NCBI GenBank assembly: GCA_019637995.1
Contig: JAHBUQ010000003.1
Coordinates: 248,001-312,000, forward strand
Reading direction: 5' to 3'
Origin: Ignavibacteriota bacterium
Lineage (GTDB): Bacteria > Bacteroidota > Ignavibacteria > Kapaibacteriales > UBA2268
Length of the DNA: 64,000 nt
The notes beneath the pieces were generated by a model. That model searched no databases. It saw only the letters and a program-made list of their open reading frames with translations, and was not told the DNA's origin. The position numbers and the translations under genes were made by a program. Positions 35,961 to 45,503 of the stretch are shown here, one piece after another (the stretch's first letter is position 1; every line of letters starts with the position of its first letter).

Positions 35961-38495
35961 ATGTTTCAACATTTACACAGAATAATAACTTTTGTTGTTA
36001 TTTTTACCTTTTCAACCCAATTACTATTATTATCATCTGAGTTAAAACAAGAAGATAAAAGACCATTCAACAAAGTCAAAAACCCAATTTTATTGAATTT
36101 GCCAGATGACTTTCCCGAAATGATTATTGATACAGTAAATAATCCAGCTAATGGAAATATCCTAATGGAATGCTTTCAGGTATCATCGCCGGACGCTAAT
36201 TATATTATGATACTTGACAATGAGGGAAATGTAGTTTGGTATGATAAGCCTGAGAATCAAGGGATTGATTTCAAAGTTCAACCTAATGGCAGGTATTCTT
36301 ATGCTTCCAGAGTTGAGATTGGAGACAAGTATCAGGCTGGACCACTAACAGTTCAGAATCTGTATGTACAGCATATGATTATGAATGAAGAAAAGCAAAT
36401 TATTGATTCAGTTCAAATGCAAAATGAGTATCTGGCAGATATTCACGAATTTAGAATTTTACCTAATGGCAATTATTTACTAATTGCTTATGAAAGAGTG
36501 CCAATTGATATGAGCGAAGTAATTCCCGGGGGTGATCCAAATGCTACAATAGTTGGTACAGTTATTCAAGAATTGGACAAAAACAAAGAATGTGTTTATC
36601 AGTGGCGCAGTCTGGATTTTATTCCGGTTTTAGCTACTAAGGATGATGTAAGAAAAGCAATATTTGAGCATGTTCATGGAAATTCATTATTTATGGATAG
36701 AGACGGGCATGTGATATCAACATTCCCTACTACTTTTGAAATTGTAAAAATTGATATGATTACCGGAGAGTTGATTTGGAGGCTCGGTGGCGACAATAGC
36801 GATTTTGAAATTACAGGCGAAAATGAAATTGATAAGCCATATTATTTCCGAATGCAGCATGACGCAAAAATACTTCCAAACGGAAATTTGCTTTTTTACG
36901 ACAATGCTGTTCAGAAGACATCAGGATGGAGTTCCCGTGCAGTTGAATACTCAATTGATGAAGCAGGAAAGACTGCCCACCTTGTATGGGAGTACAAGCA
37001 CAATCCTCCAATTTCTGCATTTGCGATGGGCTCAGCTCAGAGATTAGATAATGGTAATACCTTGATTAACTGGGGTCTTATGTTCACCGGATTAAGCAAA
37101 GGTTTGACCGAAGTTACACCAGATAAAGATAAAGTATTTGAATTGACACTTCCGAAATTAAATTTCAGTTACAGAGCCCAAAAAATAGAACTTCCTGCCT
37201 GCCAGCCTATTGCAAGTGTTGACCGGTTTGAAATGATGAAAGGCAATACATATAAGTTTGATATCGGAGACAATAAAACAGGGATAGAAATTTATTTCAA
37301 AGAACTTGATGCATTTTTATATAATATGATGAGTGTCAAAAAATATAATTGTGCTCCTTTAGATCCTGAATTTGAAGGCGAGGCTCCTGTTCTGCTTGAT
37401 GGTCGCTATTTTCTTGAGCCACAATTGATATATTCATTTACCAGTGAAGTCAGATTCGATTTGAACTCTATAGCTCCACATATTTCAGCCGATAAATTAA
37501 TTGTTTTTTCGCGAGACAAGGAAGGTGAAGGTATATTTATACCTCATGAAACCCGAGTTGATGCTGCAAATAATAAATTGATAGCCAATACTTCAAAATT
37601 TGGAGAGTATGTTATTGGATTCTTACGTGATGCTGAGTTTATTCTCGAGCCAAGACTGATGTATCCTCACAATGATAAAGTATTTAATAATGGAGATACT
37701 GTAAGAATAGTTTGGTCTTCAACCGGAAGATTTGATGATTTCCAAATTCAAATATCCAATGATAATAGTTTTTCAGAAATTATTTTTGACAGCGTGCAAG
37801 TGAAATCATCTGTGCTATACAAAGCTGATTTTGAAGAGAATAAAGAGTACTTTTGGAGAGTAAAAACAAGTTATCGTGATTTGGAAAGTGGTTGGTCGTC
37901 AACAGGAAAATTTAGTTTTTTTGCACCATTCTTGTCAATAAATTATCCTGCCGGTGGTGAGATTCTAAAGAAAGATACTACCGTAAAAATCAGCTGGAAT
38001 ACTAACAGTTCAGACTCGTTGTCTCTTGAACTATTGTTGGACGGAAGTCAGGAAGCTCTGATATCCGAAGGTATTTTCAGCCATTTTAATGCTATGAACT
38101 GGAAAATTCCAAATACATTACCTAACGGAGTGAATTATACTGTAAAAATAACTGATAAAATCTCCGGTATAACCACTGAAAGTAATTCATTTGCAATTCA
38201 GGGCGCTGTTAGTGTTGATGAAAATACAAACGAACTTCAAGCCGATTTTAGAATAACACCGAATCCGGCTAACGAATATGTGCAGATTTATTTCAACCTA
38301 CCAAACGCCGAGTATTTGAATATTGCAATTTATGATGTCATGGGCTTCAAGCAGCAGACAATATTAAATACAAATTTAAATGAAGGTGCTTACAGCTTAC
38401 CAATAAATATAACCAATTATCCAGCAGGTGTATATTATTGCATTCTTAAAACAAGTAATTATACATTAACTCAAAAAATAGTTGTAATTAGGTAA
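35961..38495 (+). CDS. Arylsulfotransferase-like secreted protein with T9SS sorting domain
   Basis: A secreted protein of about 844 residues. The signal peptide is followed by a beta-propeller-like arylsulfotransferase (ASST) region, about residues 40-410, with DANYIMILDNEGNVVWYDK, DIHEFRILPNGNYLLIAYE, EHVHGNSLFMDRDGHVIST and QHDAKILPNGNLLFYD. The HEF, EHVHGN and QHD histidines resemble those that form the PNP sulfotransferase active site. Fibronectin-like and surface-type modules follow. The end is a T9SS type A domain, from FRITPNPANEYVQIYF to TQKIVVIR. The frame opens at 35949, but GGAGG five bases before ATG 35961 supports the later start. A decayed partial copy lies just upstream. Confidence 0.8.
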   Translation: MFQHLHRIITFVVIFTFSTQLLLLSSELKQEDKRPFNKVKNPILLNLPDDFPEMIIDTVNNPANGNILMECFQVSSPDANYIMILDNEGNVVWYDKPENQGIDFKVQPNGRYSYASRVEIGDKYQAGPLTVQNLYVQHMIMNEEKQIIDSVQMQNEYLADIHEFRILPNGNYLLIAYERVPIDMSEVIPGGDPNATIVGTVIQELDKNKECVYQWRSLDFIPVLATKDDVRKAIFEHVHGNSLFMDRDGHVISTFPTTFEIVKIDMITGELIWRLGGDNSDFEITGENEIDKPYYFRMQHDAKILPNGNLLFYDNAVQKTSGWSSRAVEYSIDEAGKTAHLVWEYKHNPPISAFAMGSAQRLDNGNTLINWGLMFTGLSKGLTEVTPDKDKVFELTLPKLNFSYRAQKIELPACQPIASVDRFEMMKGNTYKFDIGDNKTGIEIYFKELDAFLYNMMSVKKYNCAPLDPEFEGEAPVLLDGRYFLEPQLIYSFTSEVRFDLNSIAPHISADKLIVFSRDKEGEGIFIPHETRVDAANNKLIANTSKFGEYVIGFLRDAEFILEPRLMYPHNDKVFNNGDTVRIVWSSTGRFDDFQIQISNDNSFSEIIFDSVQVKSSVLYKADFEENKEYFWRVKTSYRDLESGWSSTGKFSFFAPFLSINYPAGGEILKKDTTVKISWNTNSSDSLSLELLLDGSQEALISEGIFSHFNAMNWKIPNTLPNGVNYTVKITDKISGITTESNSFAIQGAVSVDENTNELQADFRITPNPANEYVQIYFNLPNAEYLNIAIYDVMGFKQQTILNTNLNEGAYSLPINITNYPAGVYYCILKTSNYTLTQKIVVIR

Positions 38496-38516
38496 TTGAA
38501 TTGAAAATCTGATTTG

Positions 38517-38551
38517 AGAGGTTATTCTTGGAGAGTAGCCTCTATTTTTTT
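38517..38551. terminator. Bidirectional terminator after the arylsulfotransferase-like gene
   Basis: AGAGGTTATTC (38517-38527) pairs with GAGTAGCCTCT (38533-38543) with two G-U pairs around a five-base loop, then a T-run. It serves the plus gene. It touches the stop of the minus-strand TPR gene and may serve that as well. Confidence 0.8.
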
Positions 38552-39818
38552 ATTCTCTCGAAGAACGCTTAAGAGATTCCACTTCCTTCATAACACTCTC
38601 GACATAGCGGGCGTAGGAATGGTCATTTTTTGCAAGAGTGATAAATTTATCATAGTCTTTCAGGGCAGCATCAATATTACCTAAATTTTTATATGCTCTA
38701 CCACGATTATAAAATGTCTGTAATGAGTTCGGGTCTTGCTTTATAGCTTGTGAGAAATCTTTGATTGCTAAATCATATTTCCCTAAATTGAAATAACAGT
38801 TGCCACGACTGAAATAAAAGTCTGAACTTTCAGAAATTGCAAGTAATGCTGAGAAATCTTCAACGGCTTTATCATACTTTTTGGCTTCGTAAAGTATATT
38901 TGCCCTGTTGTTTAGTGCTTCAACATCTGCAGGAGCCAAACGAAGTACATTGTCATAATCTGATATTGCTTTCTCAATTTCGTCCATTTCGTAGTAAATT
39001 AACCCACGATTGAAATATGCTATCTTATTTTCTTCAAGACTTAAAACGTTTGTATAATCATTTAAAGCAAGCCTGTCATCACCTAATGCCTGATAGGATA
39101 AGGCGCGGTTAAATAAAGCATTGATATTGTTATTGTCTTGCTTAATTACGTATGAGTAATCATCAATTGCTTCTTCAAAATGCCCTGTTTTTTGCTTAAT
39201 TGGTCCGCGAAGTTTGTAAGCATCAGTAAATTGCGGATTGATTTTGATTGCTTCATTTAAATCTTTTAAAGCATCTACCAAATTTTCAATCTCGTAATAG
39301 CTCATAGCACGACTGTAAAAAGCTCTTGCATTCTTAGGGTCAATCGCAATGATGATGCTGAAATCCTTGATAGCGTCCAAATGTCTTCCAAGCTCAGCAT
39401 AAAATATTCCCCGACTGTAGTATAATGAAGTATTTTTTGAATCAATGTCAAGTGCCTTGGAAAAATCACTCATTGCACGGTCGAAATTTTTCATTCTTGC
39501 GAAAGTATTGGCTCTGTTGATGAGTGCATCTGGCTTTTCGATTCCGAGTCTGATTGAATTGGAGAAATCTTTTATCGCTTCTTCGAAATTATCAAGTTGG
39601 TAATTCACAGTTCCGCGAGCATTGAAAAATTCTGAAATTGTGCTGTCAATAGCAATCAGGGCATTTAGTTCTGAAAGAGCATCTTCAAATTGACTATCGT
39701 TATATTTATTCAAAGCGGACTGATAAAGAGAATCAATATTGATTTCATCACTTCTTAATTCTGAATTGCAAAGCAAAAAAAATGTTGAAAAAATCAATAT
39801 GTAGTAAGTCTTAATCAA
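38550..39818 (-). CDS. TPR-repeat protein with signal peptide
   Basis: A 422-residue exported protein. It has a signal peptide (ILIFSTFFLLCNSELRSD) and about eleven tetratricopeptide repeats of 34 residues, such as AIKDFSNSIRLGIEKPDALI and AIDDYSYVIKQDNNNINALF. It has no other domain and is probably periplasmic, a protein-binding scaffold. It overlaps the OsmC gene by 4 bases, so the two share an operon. A paralogue with more repeats lies at 61.0-63.0 kb. Confidence 0.86.
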   Translation of the reverse strand: MIKTYYILIFSTFFLLCNSELRSDEINIDSLYQSALNKYNDSQFEDALSELNALIAIDSTISEFFNARGTVNYQLDNFEEAIKDFSNSIRLGIEKPDALINRANTFARMKNFDRAMSDFSKALDIDSKNTSLYYSRGIFYAELGRHLDAIKDFSIIIAIDPKNARAFYSRAMSYYEIENLVDALKDLNEAIKINPQFTDAYKLRGPIKQKTGHFEEAIDDYSYVIKQDNNNINALFNRALSYQALGDDRLALNDYTNVLSLEENKIAYFNRGLIYYEMDEIEKAISDYDNVLRLAPADVEALNNRANILYEAKKYDKAVEDFSALLAISESSDFYFSRGNCYFNLGKYDLAIKDFSQAIKQDPNSLQTFYNRGRAYKNLGNIDAALKDYDKFITLAKNDHSYARYVESVMKEVESLKRSSRE

Positions 39819-40234
39819 TTTTCAGTCTCCGGTTCAATAAATTTGTGCACAATTTCAACTTCACTTGAAAGGCTTCTTGAAACAGGACAAGTTTTGACAA
39901 CATTTTTCAGAATTGCCATTTCTTTTTCGTCGAATTTTCTTGCAAGAAAGAAATCAAGTTCAATTTTTGAAATTCTGCGGTATGGCTCATTTACCATGTG
40001 TTTGTAAGCAGAAATTTTTAAATTGCCTATATCAAATCCTGAATTCTTAGCTCTGATTGCCATAATTGTGGCAATGCATGAGCCAATCGAAGCAACAGTC
40101 AAATCAGTAGGTGATATAAATTCACCTTTACCTTGATTATCAGTGGGTGCGTCAGTAATAAAAGTCTGTCCTGAAGGCGTATGTGTTACCTTGCAATGCA
40201 GATCTCCTGTATATTCTATATCAATTTGAACCAT
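39815..40234 (-). CDS. OsmC family protein
   Basis: A 139-residue OsmC/Ohr-type thiol peroxidase-like protein. The two redox cysteines are in IGSCIATIMAI (SC motif) and KTCPVSRSLSSEVEI. The start at 40234 (VQIDIEYTGDLHCKVTHTPS) matches the family start and has GAGAGA 9 bases upstream. An ATG at 40270 would add 12 residues that are not typical. It is upstream of the TPR gene with a 4-base overlap. Family members reduce organic hydroperoxides, but many are untested. Confidence 0.9.
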   Translation of the reverse strand: MVQIDIEYTGDLHCKVTHTPSGQTFITDAPTDNQGKGEFISPTDLTVASIGSCIATIMAIRAKNSGFDIGNLKISAYKHMVNEPYRRISKIELDFFLARKFDEKEMAILKNVVKTCPVSRSLSSEVEIVHKFIEPETEN

Positions 40235-40326
40235 CTTTTTTAATCTCTCATCTTTTAAGTCATATACCAACTAATTAATTATAAATTTATTGTTAATATT
40301 TAAAGAGCGATATAAATTAATTTATG

Positions 40327-41100
40327 TTACAGCTCAAATTTTGTGCCATCATAAGCAATAAATACATTTTCAGGCAAATTATTTTCTGTATCCTGATGCA
40401 AAATATGATGAGAGATGTGTGTCAAATATGCTTTTTCTGGTTTTAGTATGTCAATTATATCAAGTGCTTCATTGACTGAAAAGTGAGTAGGATGAGGAGT
40501 GAATCTCAGTCCGTCTATGACCAGAACTTTAAGTCCTTTGAGCTGCTCCAGTGATTCTGGGGGAATATAATTTGTATCAGTGCAATAAGCAAAATCACCA
40601 ATTCTAAATCCAAGAACCTCGAGATTGCCATGAAACATACTGATTGGTATAAAATTTATATCACCAATATTGAATGAATTTCCGGAAATCTCAAAAATAT
40701 AAATCATAGGAACTCCGCCACCAAGCTGCTCCGGTGGAGAGAAAGCATATTGATATATTCGCTGCAGATGACATAATGTATTTTCAGTTGCATATATCGG
40801 AAGAGGCTTATCCATCACAAAATTAAATGCTCTGATATCATCAAATCCACCGATATGGTCAAAATGATGATGAGTAAATACAACTCCATCAAGTTTTTTT
40901 ACATTATAATTTAGCATCTGTTGGCGAAAATCAGAAGATGTATCTATTACAACGTTTGTTTTTTCTGATTCTATGAGCAGAGAGCATCGAAGTCTTTTAT
41001 CTCTTGGGTCAACTGATAAACAAACAGGGCATTCGCAACCAATGGTTGGAACGCCCGTCGAAGTACCTGAGCCCAATATAGTAAATCTATTTTTGGGCAT
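40327..41100 (-). CDS. MBL-fold metallo-hydrolase, PhnP-like
   Basis: A 257-residue beta-lactamase fold phosphodiesterase-like enzyme. Zinc ligands are in VVFTHHHFDHIGGFDDIR (HxHxDH) and FCTDTNY-like AYCTDTNY. A second, PhnP-type zinc site is given by the N-terminal GCECPVC cluster. The usual PhnP role is hydrolysis of cyclic phosphates, but no phosphonate genes are nearby, so the function here is unknown. It starts within the end of lipA (14-base overlap). Confidence 0.88.
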   Translation of the reverse strand: MPKNRFTILGSGTSTGVPTIGCECPVCLSVDPRDKRLRCSLLIESEKTNVVIDTSSDFRQQMLNYNVKKLDGVVFTHHHFDHIGGFDDIRAFNFVMDKPLPIYATENTLCHLQRIYQYAFSPPEQLGGGVPMIYIFEISGNSFNIGDINFIPISMFHGNLEVLGFRIGDFAYCTDTNYIPPESLEQLKGLKVLVIDGLRFTPHPTHFSVNEALDIIDILKPEKAYLTHISHHILHQDTENNLPENVFIAYDGTKFEL

Positions 41101-42052
41101 TAACTTTTAAATGTTCATGTGCGTGATAAGAGCTTCTTACAAGTGGACCGGACTCTACATGAGGAATTCCCATCAATTCACCAATACGCTTAAATTCTTT
41201 GAACTGCTCAGGTGTGACGAATCTGTCTACAGGAGAATGGTTAACAGATGGCTGAAGATACTGACCAATTGTCATAATATCAAGTTTTATTTTCACTAAA
41301 TCTTCCATTAAAGTAAAGACTTCATCATCAGTTTCCCCAATTCCAACCATAATACCTGATTTTGTCTTCATTCCTCTACTTTTGCAATATTCCAGAACAT
41401 CGAGCGAACGCTGATATTTAGCCTGTGGTCTGATTTTTTTGTATAATCTCGGAACCGTTTCGATATTGTGATTGAGTATTTCAGGATTTGAGTTGATTAC
41501 TCTGTCAAGACAAATTAAATCACCCTTGAAGTCGGGAATCAGAACCTCAACAGTTATTCCCGGATTTAATTCTTTCACTCGTAAAACAGTATCAGCCCAA
41601 ATTGTAGAACCCTGATCTTTAAGTTCATCACGATTAACAGAAGTAATAACTGTATGTTTTAATCCCATTTTTTTTACTGCCATAGCAACATCCATCGGTT
41701 CATGGCGGTTAACAGTCTCGGGAATGCCTGTTTTAACAGCGCAAAAACTACATGAACGAGTACAGGTATCACCCAAAATCATAAATGTTGCTGTTCCGTG
41801 ACCCCAACATTCACCGATATTCGGGCAATTAGCTTCTTCACAAACAGTATGCAGGGATTTCGAGCGCATAAGTTTTTGAATATTTTGGAAAGAATCACCA
41901 CCGGGAGCTTTTACTTTAAGCCATTCGGGTCTTGTCCCGATTGTAGTTTTTAGCTCAGGATTATTTCGTTTAGCTTTTTTGTTATGCGGTTTGAAATTTT
42001 GATTTACTTCGAGAAGTTCAGTATTAGATATATCGTAAACAGTATTATGCAC
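41087..42052 (-). CDS. lipA: Lipoyl synthase
   Basis: This radical SAM enzyme inserts two sulfurs into octanoyl groups on lipoate-dependent proteins. The 321 residues include the auxiliary cluster motif CEEANCPNIGECW and the radical SAM motif CTRSCSFCAVKTG. The closing family region is SYHAHE. It overlaps the PhnP-like gene by 14 bases and lies 15 bases downstream of rpoD. No lipB is visible in the window. Confidence 0.96.
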   Translation of the reverse strand: MHNTVYDISNTELLEVNQNFKPHNKKAKRNNPELKTTIGTRPEWLKVKAPGGDSFQNIQKLMRSKSLHTVCEEANCPNIGECWGHGTATFMILGDTCTRSCSFCAVKTGIPETVNRHEPMDVAMAVKKMGLKHTVITSVNRDELKDQGSTIWADTVLRVKELNPGITVEVLIPDFKGDLICLDRVINSNPEILNHNIETVPRLYKKIRPQAKYQRSLDVLEYCKSRGMKTKSGIMVGIGETDDEVFTLMEDLVKIKLDIMTIGQYLQPSVNHSPVDRFVTPEQFKEFKRIGELMGIPHVESGPLVRSSYHAHEHLKVNAQK

Positions 42053-42067
42053 TTTTTTCCTTTAAAA

Positions 42068-42928
42068 TTAACCTAAATATGTTCTTAAAGACTTTGACCT
42101 TGATGCATGACGCAGACGTCTGATAGCCTTTTCCTTAATTTGCCTTACGCGTTCACGTGTAAGATTGAATTTTTCGCCGATTTCTTCGAGAGTAAGAGTT
42201 TGACCGTCAAGTCCGAAATATAATTTAATAACTTCAGCTTCCCTTTGAGAAAGAGTAGTCAATACCTGCTGCACTTCCACTCGGAGAGACTCTCTGATAA
42301 GTTCAGAATCAGGTGGTGGCTGCATTTCATTTGGTAATACGTCAAGAAGTCTGTTGTCTTCGCCCTGAACAAATGGAGCATCTACGGATAGGTGGCGTCC
42401 TGAAATCTTAATTGTTTCAGAAATTTCATTAATGCTCATATTCAACTGCTCGGCAAGTTCAGCAGCAGTAGGCTCACGTTCGAATTCCTGCTCGAGTTCC
42501 GAGAATTTTTTCCCAATTTTGTTAAGAGCACCTACACGGTTTAGGGGCAGACGAACAATTCTTGACTGCTCAGCAAGAGCCTGAAGAATTGACTGACGAA
42601 TCCACCAAACAGCATAAGAGATGAACTTAAATCCGCGTGTCTCATCAAACCTCTTGGCAGCTTTGATTAAGCCTAAGTTCCCTTCATTTATAAGGTCACC
42701 AAGAGAAAGACCCTGATTTTGGTACTGTTTTGCAACAGAAACCACGAATCTCAAATTAGCTTTTACGAGTCTCTCCAAAGCTCTGATGCCTTCTCCACTT
42801 CCTCGCTTAATTGCCTGGGCTAACTCAACCTCATTTTCAGGAGTAAGCAGTTCAACTCTTCCAATCTCCTGTAAATATTTGTCAAGCGACTGACTTTCGC
42901 GGTTTGTATATTGTTTAGTAATTCTCAT
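42068..42928 (-). CDS. rpoD: Principal sigma factor RpoD/SigA (short Bacteroidota type)
   Basis: A 286-residue sigma-70 factor that directs RNA polymerase to housekeeping promoters. Region 1.2 is seen as [20 protein letters not shown], region 2 as [20 protein letters not shown], and region 4.2 as [20 protein letters not shown]. The large N-terminal region 1.1 of E. coli RpoD is absent, as usual in Bacteroidota. It is the first gene of rpoD-lipA-phnP-like and is divergent from a T9SS cargo gene. Confidence 0.95.
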   Translation of the reverse strand: MRITKQYTNRESQSLDKYLQEIGRVELLTPENEVELAQAIKRGSGEGIRALERLVKANLRFVVSVAKQYQNQGLSLGDLINEGNLGLIKAAKRFDETRGFKFISYAVWWIRQSILQALAEQSRIVRLPLNRVGALNKIGKKFSELEQEFEREPTAAELAEQLNMSINEISETIKISGRHLSVDAPFVQGEDNRLLDVLPNEMQPPPDSELIRESLRVEVQQVLTTLSQREAEVIKLYFGLDGQTLTLEEIGEKFNLTRERVRQIKEKAIRRLRHASRSKSLRTYLG

Positions 42929-43247
42929 TCAATAACCTTAGATTTCATTTTGCTCAAAATTATTAACATAAAAACGTTAATTTTATATTAATATTTGATT
43001 TTCATAGTCAATAAAATTCATTACTATTCAAAAGGTGAAATTTTGGAAAAAATTTCAATATTTAGTCAGGAAAAAATAATTTGTAACTTTTTGAGCAATT
43101 AATGTGTCTATGATTTATACAGATTTGCAAAAATAATTTTTTTATGTATGAAAAAGCAGTTAAATTTGTTTTTTGAAAAAGATGTAAAATAAAAAAAGTT
43201 AATTTATTGTTAATTTACAAATATTGTAAAAATTTTGGAGATTTAAA
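42929..43247. other. 319-base AT-rich intergenic region between divergent rpoD and T9SS cargo gene
   Basis: I see no gene here, only AT-rich DNA that must hold the promoters of both divergent genes. TAAATTTG at 43161-43168 fits the Bacteroidota -7 element, but no well-spaced -33 TTTG goes with it, so I do not call a promoter. TTTTGGAG lies just before the ATG of the T9SS gene. Confidence 0.5.
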
Positions 43248-45362
43248 ATGAGAAACGTGTACTTGTTATTAGTACTTGCAATGATGCTCCCAATGAGCAT
43301 ATTCGCTGATATAGCAGATTTCAATGCTGCTATAAATAAACCACATCAAATGATTGATGTTAGTGAAGTTACAGTCACTCCAAGTGATGTTGTAAATGTC
43401 AAAATCGGAGACTATCCGGCTCCTCAAATGGCATTTAATGTTTTGACCCAAAATACAGAATATTTTTGGCAGTCATATTGGGGTGGTGTTACTCCTATAG
43501 CTTACGAACCTAAGTCAGGCACTTTAGTGTATATATCCACTGACAGAGAAAGAGTAGAATTAGAAGGTGGTGCAGTAACTACTCATGCTCATGTATATTT
43601 ACACTTCTCGAATGATGGTGGAAAGTCATGGACAAATGAAAGAGTTTACACATTGGAAGATGCTATGTTGTTTTTCCCTTCTGTAGCAGTTCTTAACCCA
43701 ACCGGAACAACTAATCCGATAGATTTTAAATATGTTGTTACCGTTACAGCATTCCTTCCTGAAGAAGGTCCTCAGGGCTTGATTTACCGTGGTAGAGGAA
43801 ATTATTATCTCTATTTCTATGGTGGCGGTTGGGATCAATTAGAATTTCAACAGCAACTTGCACCTCAGAGCAATAACCCCGGTGGTGGACAGCAGTGGAA
43901 TGTGAACAACCAGCGTATGGCTGCTGTATCAAGTGCTAAAGGAGATCATTTCTATGTTTATGGAACTTTATCACCTCAGGACGGCTACCAGTATGGTGCT
44001 TATGGTATTGCATATATTGATTTCACTGGTGATGCTAATCCTGCATCACAAATTCCTGAAGCTTGGAATTTAAATCAATTCCGTAGAGCAGAGCAGCTTA
44101 CAAGCTCTTGGAATGCTCCTATGAGATTGGATGTTGACGTAGAAGGTAATGTTTATGCGTTCTTCTTTAATATGTTCGCAGATAACGAAAATTACAGATG
44201 CCCTGCATTCTCAAAATCAACCGACAACGGCAGAACTTGGTCAGAGCTTGTTAGAATGCCTGAAGGTTTGATTAATGATTTTGTGTCAGCTTATAATGCT
44301 AATGTTCAGTTGGGTATTAACTCTTATCCATACACAGATTGGGATGTTGTAGTTACCGGAGTAGATGAATTCTCAATGTTCCAAAGATATGTAACAGCAG
44401 AGGGAGCAGCTGCAGAAACTGCAAACTGGAATGGCCATATAGTTGAATTTTCTTACAAAAATAATAACTGGCAACCTGTTAAAAGAGTTGGAGATTATTT
44501 TGTATTCCAGAATGGAAATCAATACCCACCTGTTGCAATACAAATCAATACTGAAAATGACCCAATTTTCTCCGATGAATTTGTGGCTAACTTCAGATAT
44601 CAGGAATTGCAAGCAGCTAAAACTGCTGACGGCAATGATATTGTTGTAAAATGGATTAATTATCCTGCTGACAACATTGCTGTTCTTGCTACACCACATC
44701 AGCTCTATAATAACTTTATGGAAACTGTTGATACACTTATGACTACTGATATCATGATAGCAACTCGTGGTGTTAATGAAAATCAATGGGGACAATATAA
44801 TATCACTCAGGACTTGTGGTATAATAAAGGTACTTATATTCCTGATGTAGTTCCATCAGCAAGCATAATTCCTGTAATTGAAACAATTACTCAACAAATC
44901 ACAAACCCTGAAAACGTTAGAGTTAACTATCCTTACTTTACTCAGAATATCATTGGTGACAGAACTCAAGGTACTATAATTTCAGGTACTTTATATACTG
45001 TTGCAATAGCTATTTTTGACTCTGAAAACCCTTCAGTTGTTCGCAACGATAACCTGCAACGCCCTGGTGGATTAGTTGGTGTTTCTGTTTTAGAACAGAT
45101 GCCTTTTGCATTGGAAAATATTTCTCCAAACCCTGCAAATGACGTTGCATATGTTAACTTTACATTAGAAAATGCTGCAAACGTTAGAATTGACATCGTT
45201 AATTCAATGGGTCAAAGTGTTAAAACTGTAAACTTGAATAATGTTCAGGCTGGTCCTCATACAGTTGATGTAATTACAAATCAATTGCCTGCAGGTGCTT
45301 ACTTCTATACCATTACAGTTAATGGAAAATCACAAACTAAATTATTAAATGTTGTTCGTTAA
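43248..45362 (+). CDS. Secreted BNR/sialidase-like protein with T9SS sorting domain
   Basis: A 704-residue secreted protein. The signal peptide (VYLLLVLAMMLPMSIFA) is followed by a beta-propeller with Asp-box motifs (SNDGGKSWTNE and STDNGRTWSEL). A T9SS type A domain ends the protein (ENISPNPANDVAYVN to QTKLLNVVR). The Asp boxes recall sialidases and other BNR proteins, but the catalytic arginine triad is not evident, so glycosidase activity is uncertain. Good spacing of GGAG to the ATG and a clean terminator suggest strong expression. Confidence 0.8.
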   Translation: MRNVYLLLVLAMMLPMSIFADIADFNAAINKPHQMIDVSEVTVTPSDVVNVKIGDYPAPQMAFNVLTQNTEYFWQSYWGGVTPIAYEPKSGTLVYISTDRERVELEGGAVTTHAHVYLHFSNDGGKSWTNERVYTLEDAMLFFPSVAVLNPTGTTNPIDFKYVVTVTAFLPEEGPQGLIYRGRGNYYLYFYGGGWDQLEFQQQLAPQSNNPGGGQQWNVNNQRMAAVSSAKGDHFYVYGTLSPQDGYQYGAYGIAYIDFTGDANPASQIPEAWNLNQFRRAEQLTSSWNAPMRLDVDVEGNVYAFFFNMFADNENYRCPAFSKSTDNGRTWSELVRMPEGLINDFVSAYNANVQLGINSYPYTDWDVVVTGVDEFSMFQRYVTAEGAAAETANWNGHIVEFSYKNNNWQPVKRVGDYFVFQNGNQYPPVAIQINTENDPIFSDEFVANFRYQELQAAKTADGNDIVVKWINYPADNIAVLATPHQLYNNFMETVDTLMTTDIMIATRGVNENQWGQYNITQDLWYNKGTYIPDVVPSASIIPVIETITQQITNPENVRVNYPYFTQNIIGDRTQGTIISGTLYTVAIAIFDSENPSVVRNDNLQRPGGLVGVSVLEQMPFALENISPNPANDVAYVNFTLENAANVRIDIVNSMGQSVKTVNLNNVQAGPHTVDVITNQLPAGAYFYTITVNGKSQTKLLNVVR

Positions 45363-45392
45363 TATTTATTAGTTGGTTTAGTTTAAAATTTG

Positions 45393-45427
45393 AACAGGGT
45401 TGTTTTTAAAACAACCCTGTTTTTTTT
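45393..45427 (+). terminator. Rho-independent terminator of the T9SS cargo gene
   Basis: AACAGGGTTGTTTT (45393-45406) and its near-perfect complement form a stem with a run of eight T after it. It lies 30 bases past the stop codon. Confidence 0.9.
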
Positions 45428-45503
45428 ATCTTAAAAATGATAACCCGAATAAATTCGTCTTTATTTAATCAAAACTAAATTTCAAAAATAAAATCAATTA
45501 AAT

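Noticed and set aside
43161..43168. TAAATTTG as a Bacteroidota -7 promoter element for the T9SS cargo gene
   Set aside because: The nearest upstream TTTG ends 33 bases away instead of about 19-20, so the pair does not form a convincing promoter.
44373..44795. 140-codon minus-strand ORF inside the third T9SS cargo gene
   Set aside because: It is antisense to a well-supported coding region and rich in Cys/Ser/Ile as expected from a shadow frame.
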